In this document: positions 34,763 to 43,564 of the stretch, piece by piece
Numbering within the stretch: the first letter of the stretch is position 1
Layout: each line of letters opens with the position of its first letter
Assembly: GCF_007992455.1 (NCBI RefSeq)
Contig: NZ_BKAH01000007.1
Span: forward strand, 1 to 64,000
Direction of reading: 5' to 3'
Source: Microbacterium saccharophilum
GTDB taxonomy: Bacteria; Actinomycetota; Actinomycetes; Actinomycetales; Microbacteriaceae
DNA length: 64,000 nt
Program-made: the position numbers and the translations under genes
The notes under the pieces: model-generated
The model's input: only the letters and a program-made list of their open reading frames with translations
Databases searched by the model: none
What the model was told of the DNA's origin: nothing

Positions 34763-35482
34763 ATGAGCCTCCCCCGCATCGCCATGCCCGCCCGACTCTC
34801 CGACGCCGACGGCGCGGATGCCCGGGTGGGGCTGGCGAATGCGATCTTCGACGACGTCGCCGCCCTCGTGCGGGCCGAGGGCCTCGATGTCGTCGTCGTG
34901 CGCGGCACCGACCTCGCGAGCTTCGACGGGCTCGTCCTGCCGGGCGGCGGCGACATCGACCCCGCCCGCTACGGCGGCGACGCGTCGGCGCCCTGCTACG
35001 ACGTGAACCCGGCGCAGGACGACCTCGACCTCGAGATCGCGGCGGCGGCGGTCGCGGCCGGCATCCCGATCCTCGGGGTCTGCCGCGGCCTCCAGGTGCT
35101 CAATGTCGCCTTCGGCGGCACCCTCGTCGAAGACCTTCCGGGAGGCCACGTCCCAGCCTCCGACGGGTGCGGCGGGCTGGAGTGGACCTGGCACCCCGTC
35201 GCCGTTGCCCCGGACTCGCGGCTGGCCGGCGAACTGCCCGGCGAGACCGTGTCGGTGGCATCCGGTCATCACCAGGCGATCCGCGACCTCGGCGAGGGCC
35301 TCGTCGCGACCGCGGTCGCCGACGACGGGGTGATCGAGGCCGTCGAACACCCCGATCTGCCGATCGTGGCCGTGCAGTGGCATCCCGAGGCCGAGGGAAC
35401 GCCATACGAACTCGCCTCCGCGCCGTTCGCGGCGTTCGCCGACCTCGTCCGGGAGCGCAGCGCGAGCCTGTTCCGCGGCTGA
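34763..35482 (+). CDS. Gamma-glutamyl-gamma-aminobutyrate hydrolase family (C26) peptidase
   Basis: A 239-residue class I glutamine-amidotransferase-like hydrolase. The nucleophile is Cys107 in LGVCRGLQVLN and the His-Glu pair is in VQWHPE; LPGGGDIDPARYG is the PuuD-type oxyanion segment. It may cleave gamma-glutamyl compounds in polyamine breakdown, but no other put gene is near. ATG 34763 is preferred to ATG 34754 because the protein family starts here; AACAAT 7 nt upstream is a weak -10. Confidence 0.82.
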   Translation: MSLPRIAMPARLSDADGADARVGLANAIFDDVAALVRAEGLDVVVVRGTDLASFDGLVLPGGGDIDPARYGGDASAPCYDVNPAQDDLDLEIAAAAVAAGIPILGVCRGLQVLNVAFGGTLVEDLPGGHVPASDGCGGLEWTWHPVAVAPDSRLAGELPGETVSVASGHHQAIRDLGEGLVATAVADDGVIEAVEHPDLPIVAVQWHPEAEGTPYELASAPFAAFADLVRERSASLFRG

Positions 35483-35488
35483 GGGCGC

Positions 35489-36133
35489 CTACTCGCCCGC
35501 GAGACCGCCCAGCAGGTGACCGAACGAGCGACCCTCGCCGAGGTACTGCGCCGGGTCGAACGGGTCGACGGCCGTGACCGGCTCCCGCCGGGCGACGGCC
35601 TCGGCGAGCTCCTTCGCGCCGCGCTCGACGCGGGCGCTCAGCGGCGCGACGTCGTCGGCGTGGGAGCCCCAGTCGCTCGAGGCGGCGAAGACGCCGGTCG
35701 AGACGGCTTCGGCGTGCAGATAGGCGAAGAGCGGCCGGATCGCGTAGTCGATCGCGAGCGAGTGCCGCGCGGTGCCGGCGTTGGCGCCGATGAGCACGGG
35801 GGTCCCGGTCAGCGCGTCGGGGTCGAGCACGTCGATGAACGACTTGAACAGCCCCGAGTAGCTCGTGGAGAAGATCGGCGTGACCGCGATGACCGCGTCC
35901 GCGGAGACCACGGCGTTGACCGCGCGCTCCAGCGCCGGCGGCGCGAAGCCGGTGAGCAGGTTGTCGGTGATCTCGTGCGCGAGGTCGCGCAGTTCGATCG
36001 TGTCGACGGATGCCTCGATCCCGCGCTCGGCGAGGGCGGCCAGCGTGGCGGCGGCCATGCGGTCGGCGAGCATCCGCGTGGACGACGGGTTCGACAGCCC
36101 GGCGGAGACGACGGCGATGCGACGAGCGGTCAT
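35489..36133 (-). CDS. NAD(P)H-dependent FMN reductase, CE1759-like
   Basis: A 214-residue flavodoxin-fold reductase: AVVSAGLSNPSSTRMLADRM binds the FMN phosphate, TPIFSTSYSGLFKSFIDVLD is the active-site loop. Matches the CE1759 group that partners luciferase-like monooxygenases. The ATG overlaps the stop of the monooxygenase gene (ATGA), and it presumably feeds that enzyme reduced FMN. Confidence 0.85.
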   Translation of the reverse strand: MTARRIAVVSAGLSNPSSTRMLADRMAAATLAALAERGIEASVDTIELRDLAHEITDNLLTGFAPPALERAVNAVVSADAVIAVTPIFSTSYSGLFKSFIDVLDPDALTGTPVLIGANAGTARHSLAIDYAIRPLFAYLHAEAVSTGVFAASSDWGSHADDVAPLSARVERGAKELAEAVARREPVTAVDPFDPAQYLGEGRSFGHLLGGLAGE

Positions 36134-37350
36134 CGGGCACCCCCGGCGAGGCCGAAGGCCGCCCCGGCGGGCGCGGGGGTGTCGTCGTAGGGCGACGGGC
36201 CGCTGAGGTTGTCGCCGCGGTTCGCGCGCGGGCGCGCCTCGCGGGCCGGGCCGTCGCCGTACGCCTTGCGCACGAGCCCGGCGTGGGTCGGAGCGTCGGG
36301 CACCTCGGCGGGACGGTTCTTCGCGAGCTCCTTGCGGAGCACGGGGACGACCTCGCCGCCGAGGATGTCGAGCTGCTCGAGGACCGTCTTCAGCGGCAGG
36401 CCGGCGTGGTCCATGAGGAACAGCTGGCGCTGGAAGTCGCCGTAGAGGTCGCGCATCCCCGCGTACCGGTCGATGACCTGCTGGGGCGAGCCGACGGTGA
36501 GCGGCGTCATCTGGGAGAAGTCCTCGAGGCTCGGGCCGTGTCCGTAGACGGGCGCGTTGTCGAAGTACGGGCGGAACTGCGTGACGGCGTCCTGCGAGTT
36601 CTTCGCGAGGAACGCCTGCCCGCCGATGCCGACGATGGCCTGCTCGGGGGTCCCGTGCCCGTAGTGGGCGTAGCGCTGCCGGTACAGCCCGATGAGGCGC
36701 TGGTAGTGCTCGGCCGGCCAGAAGATGTTGTTCGCGAAGAAGCCGTCGCCATAGTACGCGGCCTGCTCGGCGATCTCCGGCGTGCGGATGGACCCGTGCC
36801 AGACGAACGGCGCGACGCCGTCGAGGGGTCGCGGGGTCGCCGTGAACCCCTGCAGGGGCGTGCGGAACTTGCCCTCCCAGTCCACGACGTCCTCGCGCCA
36901 CAGCTTGTGCAGCAGGGCGTAGTTCTCGATGGCGAGCGGCAGGCCCTGGCGGATGTCCTTGCCGAACCAGGGGTAAACGGGCCCGGTGTTGCCGCGACCG
37001 AGCATGAGGTCGGTGCGACCCCCGGAGACGTGCTGCAGCATGGCGAAGTCCTCGGCGATCTTCACCGGGTCGTTCGTCGTGATGAGCGTCGTCGCGGTGG
37101 AGAGGATGAGGCGCTCGGTCTGCGCGGCGATGTACGCGAGCGTCGTCGTCGGCGAGGAGGACCAGAACGGCGGGTTGTGGTGCTCGCCGAGCGCGAAGAC
37201 GTCGAGGCCGACCTCCTCGGCGTGCTTGGCGATCGTCAGCGTCGCCCGGATGCGCTCGGCCTCGCTGGGGGTGTGGCCCGTCGTCGGGTCCTGGGTGATG
37301 TCGCTCACCGTGAAGATGCCGAACTGCACCTGAGATGTGATGTCGCTCAC
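36130..37350 (-). CDS. Luciferase-like monooxygenase, CE1758-like
   Basis: A 406-residue TIM-barrel flavin-dependent oxygenase beginning SDITSQVQFGIFTVSDITQD, with VFALGEHHNPPFWSSSP near the flavin site and SGGRTDLMLGRGNTGPVYPW. The CE1758 family always pairs with an FMN reductase, as here. The C-terminus is Pro/Ala-rich and disordered. The GTG start has GAGGAGC upstream. Natural substrate unknown; sulfonate, amine or long-chain oxidation are all possible. Confidence 0.87.
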   Translation of the reverse strand: MSDITSQVQFGIFTVSDITQDPTTGHTPSEAERIRATLTIAKHAEEVGLDVFALGEHHNPPFWSSSPTTTLAYIAAQTERLILSTATTLITTNDPVKIAEDFAMLQHVSGGRTDLMLGRGNTGPVYPWFGKDIRQGLPLAIENYALLHKLWREDVVDWEGKFRTPLQGFTATPRPLDGVAPFVWHGSIRTPEIAEQAAYYGDGFFANNIFWPAEHYQRLIGLYRQRYAHYGHGTPEQAIVGIGGQAFLAKNSQDAVTQFRPYFDNAPVYGHGPSLEDFSQMTPLTVGSPQQVIDRYAGMRDLYGDFQRQLFLMDHAGLPLKTVLEQLDILGGEVVPVLRKELAKNRPAEVPDAPTHAGLVRKAYGDGPAREARPRANRGDNLSGPSPYDDTPAPAGAAFGLAGGAR

Positions 37351-37365
37351 GATCGCTCCTCGCGT

Positions 37366-37407
37366 CTTCTATTCATGTGAATGTATCCCATGTAACGCGT
37401 ACGCGAC
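37366..37407 (-). promoter_or_regulatory. Possible promoter and operator of the monooxygenase operon
   Basis: The AT-rich spacer carries ATTCATGTGAAT (5-bp arms ATTCA/TGAAT) next to ATCCCATGTAAC. Minus-strand TTACAT and ATAGAA, 17 bp apart, could be -35 and -10. An inverted repeat over a promoter suggests MarR/TetR-type repression. Confidence 0.3.
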
Positions 37408-37422
37408 CAACCTATTCCCGAC

Positions 37423-38568
37423 TCACTCCCGCGGATGCGGATACCCGCCGGCCCGCCGCTGGAACTCGAGGATGGCGGGGTTCGCGATCACGCCGTCCTG
37501 GATCTCGACCGCGCGGCGGAGCGTCTCGCTGGCGGCCCATCCCGCGGGCCCGTCCATGACGGCCGGGATGAAGCCGAGCAGCGCCTCGCTGATCTCCCAG
37601 CTGGCGGAGTTCCACAGGTAGGACGGGCTGTGGTCCACGCCGTAGTAGTGGATGCTGCCGCCGACCGTGAACATCGGCTCGGCGAAACTGGTCGGACGCG
37701 CCCATTCGAAGCCCATCCCCTCGTCGCACGAGACGTCGACGATGAGGCTCCCCGGACGGAAGGCGTCCAGATCGCTCTCCCGCAGGTACGGCAGCGGACG
37801 GTTCGGATCCTGCAGCGTGCAGTTGACGACGATGTCGCTCTCCGCGAGGAACGGTGCGAGCGGCACGCGACCGCCGTCCGTGATGACCTCGCTGAGGTAC
37901 GGCTCGTCGTCGTGGTCGAACTGGATGATGTGGGCGGCGTGGATGGGCGATGCCACGGAGGCGGTCCGCCGGTTGGTGAGCACGCGAACCTCGTGCACCC
38001 CGTGGGCGCGGAGGGCCGTGACCGCGCCCCGCGCGGTGGCGCCGAATCCGATCACGACGGCGGTGAGCCTCCGCCCGTAGTCGCCGGTCGAACCGCACAG
38101 CTGCAGGGCGTGCAGCACCGAGCAGTAGCCGGCGAGCTCGTTGTTCATGTGGAACACGTGCAGCCCGAACGTGCCGTCGGCGCCCCAGTGCTGCATCGCC
38201 TCGAAGGCGATGACGGTGAGTCCTTTGTCGATCGCGAGCTGTGTCATCCGCTCGTCCTGCACGAGGTGCGGCCAACCCCACAGCACCTGGCCGTCCCGCA
38301 TCTCCGCGAGGTCCTCGTGCTGGGGTTTCGGCAGGAGCAGGACATCGGATGCCGCGATCAGCGCGCCGCGGGAGGCCACCTGGCCGACGAGCGGCCGCAG
38401 GTCCTCGTCGGACACGCCGAAGCGCTCGCCGTAGCCCTCCTCGAGCACGATCCGTGAGCGGAGCTCGCCGGGGAGGCGTTCGACGTGCGCCGGATGGAGG
38501 GGCACGCGGCGCTCATCGGGTTTCCGGGACGCCCCGATGACGCCGAGGGTGAGGCCTGCTGCGGTCAT
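37423..38568 (-). CDS. N5-(carboxyethyl)ornithine synthase / alanine dehydrogenase-like protein
   Basis: 381 residues of the AlaDH/PNT superfamily: N-terminal GVIGASRKPDERRVPLHPAH with the substrate Arg/Lys pair, VLLLPKPQHEDL, the QHWGADGTFGLHVFHMNNEL segment and a Rossmann start VVIGFGATARGAV. The pattern best matches carboxyethylornithine synthase (reductive condensation of pyruvate with ornithine or lysine) rather than true alanine dehydrogenase. The product pathway is unknown in actinobacteria. GAGG precedes the ATG. Confidence 0.8.
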   Translation of the reverse strand: MTAAGLTLGVIGASRKPDERRVPLHPAHVERLPGELRSRIVLEEGYGERFGVSDEDLRPLVGQVASRGALIAASDVLLLPKPQHEDLAEMRDGQVLWGWPHLVQDERMTQLAIDKGLTVIAFEAMQHWGADGTFGLHVFHMNNELAGYCSVLHALQLCGSTGDYGRRLTAVVIGFGATARGAVTALRAHGVHEVRVLTNRRTASVASPIHAAHIIQFDHDDEPYLSEVITDGGRVPLAPFLAESDIVVNCTLQDPNRPLPYLRESDLDAFRPGSLIVDVSCDEGMGFEWARPTSFAEPMFTVGGSIHYYGVDHSPSYLWNSASWEISEALLGFIPAVMDGPAGWAASETLRRAVEIQDGVIANPAILEFQRRAGGYPHPRE

Positions 38569-38660
38569 GGTGCGCCTCGTTCCGTGGGCCCGGCATGAGC
38601 CTGGCCCGGGGTTCCGACGCTACACCGCGCAGCGGCTCTCTTCGACGGCCCGCTGCGGGA

Positions 38661-38666
38661 TAGTCT
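38661..38666 (+). promoter_or_regulatory. -10 box of the acyltransferase gene
   Basis: TAGTCT, 27 nt before the ATG at 38694, giving a leader of about 20 nt with a GGTGG SD-like sequence. Confidence 0.4.
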
Positions 38667-38693
38667 GGTCACTCCCGAGCGAGCGGTGGTGGG

Positions 38694-39881
38694 ATGAGCG
38701 GCAGTGCAGCGGCGCCGATCGGCGCCACACCTGCGGGCACCGGCGCGCGGGGGAAACGCCGCGAGCCGCTGTGGGACAACGCACGGCTGGCCTGCATCGT
38801 CCTCGTCGTCCTCGGGCACGCCGTGCAGCGGCTCACGTACGACTCCGACATCGCGCTCGGACTGTACCTGCTCGTCTACACCTTCCACATGCCCGCCTTC
38901 GCGGTCATCTCCGGGTACTTCTCGAAGTCGGACTCGCCGTCCCGCACGCAGATGGCCCGCGTGCTGACCGACATCGTGGCGCCGTACGTCATCTTCGAGG
39001 CGCTCTGGACGTTGACGAAGTGGCTGGTGGAGGGGCGCGCGAACCCGAACCTGACGCAGCCGTCGTGGACGCTGTGGTTCCTCCTCGCGCTCGGGATCTT
39101 CCGCCTCGTCCTGCCCTACCTGGCGCTGCTGAAATGGCCGCTGCTGTGGACCGTGGTGATCTCGCTGACCGTGGGCTACCTGCCGAACATCGACTCGACC
39201 CTGTCCCTGGATCGCACGTTGGGGCTGCTGCCGTTCTTCACGCTGGGCTGGTGGCTCGCCCATCATCGGATCGTCCACCGGTTCGACCTGCTGCGCCGCC
39301 GGCGCTGGTGGGTGCGGGCGATCGCCCTCGGGATGTTCGCGGTGGTCGGGTTCTTCGCGTGGTTCTTCGCGGATGCCTGGCGCGACATGAACCTCCGCGA
39401 CTGGCTGCAGTACGACGAGAGCTACGCCGACCTCGGCGGCACCGAGTGGTGGGCGGGCGGCGTCCGGCTCGCCCTCCTCGCGATCGCCTTCGTCCTGAGC
39501 ATCGCGTTCCTGGCCCTCATCCCCCGGGGCCAGCACCGCTGGACCCACCTCGGCCAGTACACGATGTACGTGTACCTGCTGCACTCGTTCGTGCTCTACC
39601 CGTTCCGCGAGAACGGGTTCCTCCGCACCGCCGAGCCCACCTGGCTGGCCCTCCCCTCCGTCGTCGTCCTCTCCGTCGTGGTGGCCCTCGCACTCGCGAC
39701 CCGGCCGGTGCGGCGGGTCTTCCGCCCGCTCGTCGAGCCGCGCCCGCGCTGGCTCTTCGCCGACCCCGGGCTCGCCGACCGGGAGGGGCGCCGCAACGAT
39801 CCCACGGGCTCCCGCCGCGACGCCGAGGCGCCCCCGCGGCCGGCCGCGCATCGCCACGCGGACCCGCGCCAGAACGGCTGA
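38694..39881 (+). CDS. Acyltransferase family 3 membrane protein
   Basis: 395 residues, about ten transmembrane helices, starting with REPLWDNARLACIVLVVLGHAV: the R/H and D/N pair in helix 1 (DNAR...GHA) is the AT3 catalytic signature. FHMPAFAVISGYF follows in helix 2. The group resembles COG3594 fucose 4-O-acetylase-like proteins that decorate cell-wall polysaccharides with O-acetyl groups. The C-terminal 40 residues are hydrophilic. Substrate unknown. Confidence 0.85.
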   Translation: MSGSAAAPIGATPAGTGARGKRREPLWDNARLACIVLVVLGHAVQRLTYDSDIALGLYLLVYTFHMPAFAVISGYFSKSDSPSRTQMARVLTDIVAPYVIFEALWTLTKWLVEGRANPNLTQPSWTLWFLLALGIFRLVLPYLALLKWPLLWTVVISLTVGYLPNIDSTLSLDRTLGLLPFFTLGWWLAHHRIVHRFDLLRRRRWWVRAIALGMFAVVGFFAWFFADAWRDMNLRDWLQYDESYADLGGTEWWAGGVRLALLAIAFVLSIAFLALIPRGQHRWTHLGQYTMYVYLLHSFVLYPFRENGFLRTAEPTWLALPSVVVLSVVVALALATRPVRRVFRPLVEPRPRWLFADPGLADREGRRNDPTGSRRDAEAPPRPAAHRHADPRQNG

Positions 39882-39896
39882 CGCTCGCGGCAGGGA

Positions 39897-41219
39897 TCAG
39901 GCGAACAGGCCCGCGCCGACGTAGGAACCGGATGCCGCGCCGGGCGGCACCGCGTAGACGCCGGAGCCGATGTGCACGAAGTACTCCCCCAGCAGGTCGG
40001 AGGCCAGCGATTTCTGGATCCGGATGAACTGCTCCGGGCTCCGCTGGTACGACACGAAGAACAGGCCCGCAGCGAGGGTGCCGAGCGTGTCGTTCCCGTC
40101 GACGTAGTTGTACCCGCGGCGGAGGATCCGGGCGCCGCCGTTGAACTCGGGATGCGCGAGCCGCACGTGCGACCGCGCATCGATCGCGGACGTTCCCGCA
40201 GATGACACCTTCGCGAAGTCCGGCTCGGCGAACTCGCCCCCGCCGGACAGCGGCCCGCCTTCGCCCTTCGTGCGGCCGACCGTGCGCTCCTGCTCGAGGA
40301 GGCGCACCCGGTCCCAGGTCTCGATCTTCTGCCGGATCTTCCGGGCGACGAGGTAGCTGCCCCCGGCGAGCCAGTCGGGGCCGTCGTCGCCGCCGACCCA
40401 GACGTGGTCGCGGAGGGCGTCGGCGTCGTCGGCGAGGATGTTCGCGGTGCCGTCCTTGAAACCGAAGAGGTTGCGGGGCGTGGCCTGCGCTGTCGTGGTC
40501 TTCGAGGTGCGGCCGAAGCCGAGCTGCGACCAGCGCAGGGCGGCGCGCCCGAACGCGATGCGGCTGAGGTTGCGGACGGCGTGCACGGCGACCTGCGGGT
40601 CATCGGCGCAGGCCTGCACGCACAGGTCGCCGCCGGTCCCCAGCGGGACGAGGTCCTCGCCGAGGAAGCGCGGCAGCGGGGTGAGCGCCGCCGGGCGGCG
40701 CGCCGCGATGCCGAACCGGTCGACGCCGTCCTTCTCGAACAGGGTGGGGCCGAAGCCGATCGTGATCGTCAGAGAGGACGCCGGCAGCCCGAGCGCTTCG
40801 CCGGTGTCGTCCGGCGGCGCGTGCGGCGAACCCCCGACGGCGCCGCTCGCGCTGACATCCAGCCCCTGCGTCATCCGCGCCGCGGCGTAGGACCAGTCCT
40901 GCAGCAGCGCGATGAGGTCGTCCCGGGTGGCGTCGTCCGCCATGTCGAAGGCCGCGAAGTGCAGGTGATCCTGCACCGTCGTCGTGATGCCCGCCTGGTG
41001 CTCCCCGTGGAACGGGTGCACCGTCCGTCCTCCGGAGGCGCCGCCGCCGGAGGCCGCGGCCGCGCCGATCGCTGCGCCGCCGAGGCCGCCCGCGACCAGG
41101 CCTCCGGCGCCGATCAGCCCCAGGAGTCCGCGTCGGCTGAGGCCCCGCGGTGCCTCGAGGGGCACGCCCGACGGGTCGGCCGCCGTCGGCGTCTCCTCGA
41201 GGTCACCGTCGCGCGTCAT
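39897..41219 (-). CDS. efeB: Iron uptake peroxidase/deferrochelatase EfeB
   Basis: Dye-decolorizing heme peroxidase of the EfeUOB ferrous iron system; exported by Tat. 440 residues. The Tat signal SRRGLLGLIG (residues 28-37) is followed by a Gly/Ala-rich hydrophobic stretch. GFKDG near residue 254 holds the distal Asp, and HPEFNGG near 355 the proximal His. It lies downstream of efeO in the same orientation at a 23-bp gap. Confidence 0.92.
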   Translation of the reverse strand: MTRDGDLEETPTAADPSGVPLEAPRGLSRRGLLGLIGAGGLVAGGLGGAAIGAAAASGGGASGGRTVHPFHGEHQAGITTTVQDHLHFAAFDMADDATRDDLIALLQDWSYAAARMTQGLDVSASGAVGGSPHAPPDDTGEALGLPASSLTITIGFGPTLFEKDGVDRFGIAARRPAALTPLPRFLGEDLVPLGTGGDLCVQACADDPQVAVHAVRNLSRIAFGRAALRWSQLGFGRTSKTTTAQATPRNLFGFKDGTANILADDADALRDHVWVGGDDGPDWLAGGSYLVARKIRQKIETWDRVRLLEQERTVGRTKGEGGPLSGGGEFAEPDFAKVSSAGTSAIDARSHVRLAHPEFNGGARILRRGYNYVDGNDTLGTLAAGLFFVSYQRSPEQFIRIQKSLASDLLGEYFVHIGSGVYAVPPGAASGSYVGAGLFA

Positions 41220-41242
41220 CCGTCACTCCCTGGCATCCCGGA

Positions 41243-42472
41243 CTACTCCAGGATGGTCCCCGTCAGCTGCGACAGCGGCTCGGCGAGCGCGTTGATCAGC
41301 GCCGTCAGGTCGCGCCGGTCGGCATCGGTCACCTCTGCGTAGTCGACGAACCCGGCATCCAGGCTGCCGTAGGTGGCGAGCTTGGCCTCCAGGTCGGCGT
41401 AACCGGCTTCGATGTCCTCGACGAGCGCCGCGCCGTCGTCACCCTTGGCCGCGGCGAAGTCGCCGACGAGCGAGAACGCCATCTTCGAGCCCTCGACGTT
41501 CGCGGCGAAGTCCCACAGATCGGTGCCCGACCACCAGTCCTCCTCGCCGCTGATCTTCCCGTTGGCGACCTCGTCGAGCAGCGCGATGGCGCCGTTGGAG
41601 AGGCCCGCGACACCCTGCGCCTCGAGTGCGGCGGTGAAGTCGTCGCTGTGGACGTAGTCGAAGAGCGTCTGGACGTCGGCGACGAGACCGTCGGCGAAAC
41701 CCTGGCGCTGCGCGTCGGTCGACGGCGCCCAGTCCTGCCATGCGGGCGTGACGTCGTCGGAGTTCAGCGCGTCCTGCGCGGGGACCCACAGGTCCTTCTC
41801 GATGCGGTGGAAGCCGGTCCAGTCCAGGCCCTCGGCGACGGCGTCGACCTCGCGGTAGTCGATCTTCGGGTCGAGGTCGCCGAGCGACTCGGCGATCGGC
41901 TCGATGCGCTCGTAGTAGGCGCGCACCCGCGGGAACTGCTCCTGCGCGGCGATATCGTCGCCCGACGCGTAGGCGGCGGCGAACTGCTGCACGGCGGGCA
42001 GCAGCTTCTCCACCTGGTCCTTCACGAACGCCGCATACAGGTCGACGGCCTGCTGCTTCTGTGCGGCGTCGTCTCCGCTCGCCTCGACCTTCTCGCCCGA
42101 CACCGTGAAGCCGGCGCGGCCGACGCCGTCCCCGACCATCCCGGGCTTGCACAGCGTGAAGTACTCCCCCGGCTGAGCGACGACCGTCAGGGTGCGCGAT
42201 GCGCCCGGGGCGATGTTCTCCACCTCGCCGACGATCCGCAGCCCGTCCTCGGCGAGGAGGTAGAACTCCGTGACCTCGTCGCCGGAGTTGGTCACCTCGA
42301 ACGCGAGGGTGCCGCTCGTCGCCGTCGCCGCCGACACGGTGCACGCGGAGGCCGACGAATCGACCGTGAGCGCGTCGGATGCCGCGACGTCGGACTTCGC
42401 GACGCAGCCGGCGAGCGCTGCCGCGGTCAGGCCGAGCGCCGCGACGGCGGCGAGGGAACGGAGGCGGGTCAT
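41243..42472 (-). CDS. efeO: Iron uptake system lipoprotein EfeO
   Basis: 409 residues. The lipobox LAGC gives lipidated Cys23 outside the membrane. The N-terminal cupredoxin-like domain is followed by a peptidase-M75-type helical domain whose HxxE metal motif is in FHRIEKDLW (near residue 220). It captures Fe for EfeU. The ATG overlaps the efeU stop (ATGA). The operon is efeU-efeO-efeB. Confidence 0.93.
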   Translation of the reverse strand: MTRLRSLAAVAALGLTAAALAGCVAKSDVAASDALTVDSSASACTVSAATATSGTLAFEVTNSGDEVTEFYLLAEDGLRIVGEVENIAPGASRTLTVVAQPGEYFTLCKPGMVGDGVGRAGFTVSGEKVEASGDDAAQKQQAVDLYAAFVKDQVEKLLPAVQQFAAAYASGDDIAAQEQFPRVRAYYERIEPIAESLGDLDPKIDYREVDAVAEGLDWTGFHRIEKDLWVPAQDALNSDDVTPAWQDWAPSTDAQRQGFADGLVADVQTLFDYVHSDDFTAALEAQGVAGLSNGAIALLDEVANGKISGEEDWWSGTDLWDFAANVEGSKMAFSLVGDFAAAKGDDGAALVEDIEAGYADLEAKLATYGSLDAGFVDYAEVTDADRRDLTALINALAEPLSQLTGTILE

Positions 42473-43443
42473 ACTGCTCCTTGCTGTGCGGAGGTGGGGC
42501 GCGTGACGGCTGCCGGCGCGGCGGAGACCGGGCCGGCGGGTGCCGAGGCATGCGAGGACGAACGGCCGGATGCGGGCCGTGACACGCCCCGGAGGAAGAA
42601 GTACCCGACCACCGCGATGTAGACGGACCAGGCGACGACCTGCAGCCAGGTCATCTGCGGCATGAAGCCGACGGTCGCCTGCAGGAGGGCGGCGAGCGGG
42701 CTGCCCGGCGGGATCGCGGCGGAGGCGTCGAACGCCCAGCCGAACGGGAAGGCGGCCCACCCGACGGCGACGGTTCCGGTGACGGGGTCGAGCGGGGCGG
42801 CTGCGGTGAACGGGCCGGGCAGGGCGCCGGCCTCCTGCAGGTCGTGCAGCGCATACGCGAGCACGCCCGCGGCGACGACGACGAGGAACGCTCCGGTCCA
42901 GGTGAAGAAGACCCGGAGGTTCAGTCCCAGCATCCCGCGGGCGAGGAGCCAGCCGAAGAGCACGGCGGCGGCGAGTCCCAGCAGGGCGCCGAGCAGCGCG
43001 GACGGCGCGTCGCCGAAGGACTGCACCATCGACCAGAGCAGGAGGGTCGTCTCGATGCCCTCCCGGGCGACCGAGACGAAGCCGATCACGACGATGCCCC
43101 AGAGCCCCCCGGTGGCGAGGGCGCGGTCGATGCCGCCCTCCAGCGACTTCTTGAGGGTGCGCGCCGTGCGCTGCATCCAGAAGATCATCCAGGTGACCAT
43201 CGCGACGGCCAGGAGCGACAGGCTCCCCCCGATGAGCTCCTGAGCCTCGAACGTGAGCGAATAGGACCCGAATGTGAGGATCGCGCCGATGCCGAGGGCG
43301 AGGACGATCGCCAGGCCCACGCCGGCCCACATGCGCGGCAGCACGTCGCGGCGACCGAGGCGCGTGAGGTAGGCGACGAGGATGCCGACCACCAGCGCGG
43401 CTTCGAGACCTTCGCGGAGGCCGATGAGGAAAGTGGCGAGCAC
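42469..43443 (-). CDS. efeU: Iron permease EfeU (OfeT/Ftr1 family)
   Basis: 324-residue, seven-helix permease. The two iron-relay motifs are REGLE (residues 10-14) and REGIE (about 128). The GTG start has TAACCT (minus strand, 43450-43455) 6 nt upstream; this -10 lies inside a DtxR/IdeR-like box. The C-terminal tail is hydrophilic. It carries Fe passed on by EfeO. Confidence 0.94.
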   Translation of the reverse strand: MLATFLIGLREGLEAALVVGILVAYLTRLGRRDVLPRMWAGVGLAIVLALGIGAILTFGSYSLTFEAQELIGGSLSLLAVAMVTWMIFWMQRTARTLKKSLEGGIDRALATGGLWGIVVIGFVSVAREGIETTLLLWSMVQSFGDAPSALLGALLGLAAAVLFGWLLARGMLGLNLRVFFTWTGAFLVVVAAGVLAYALHDLQEAGALPGPFTAAAPLDPVTGTVAVGWAAFPFGWAFDASAAIPPGSPLAALLQATVGFMPQMTWLQVVAWSVYIAVVGYFFLRGVSRPASGRSSSHASAPAGPVSAAPAAVTRPTSAQQGAV

Positions 43444-43447
43444 CCAC

Positions 43448-43466
43448 TTAGGTTACCCTCACCAAC
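43448..43466. promoter_or_regulatory. Putative DtxR/IdeR iron box at the efeUOB promoter
   Basis: TTAGGTTACCCTCACCAAC matches the iron box TTAGGTTAGSCTAACCTAA at about 15 of 19 positions, with an excellent left half. It overlaps the efeU -10 and ends 4 bp before the start codon, so bound repressor would block transcription when iron is sufficient. Confidence 0.6.
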
Positions 43467-43564
43467 ATCGGCTCGCGAACGGGCCCCTCGAGCCGGGCGC
43501 TCGGTCCGTGGTAACGGACGGCAACAAAGCCCCCGCTCCCGCGGGCGCTGATTACCCTCGACGC

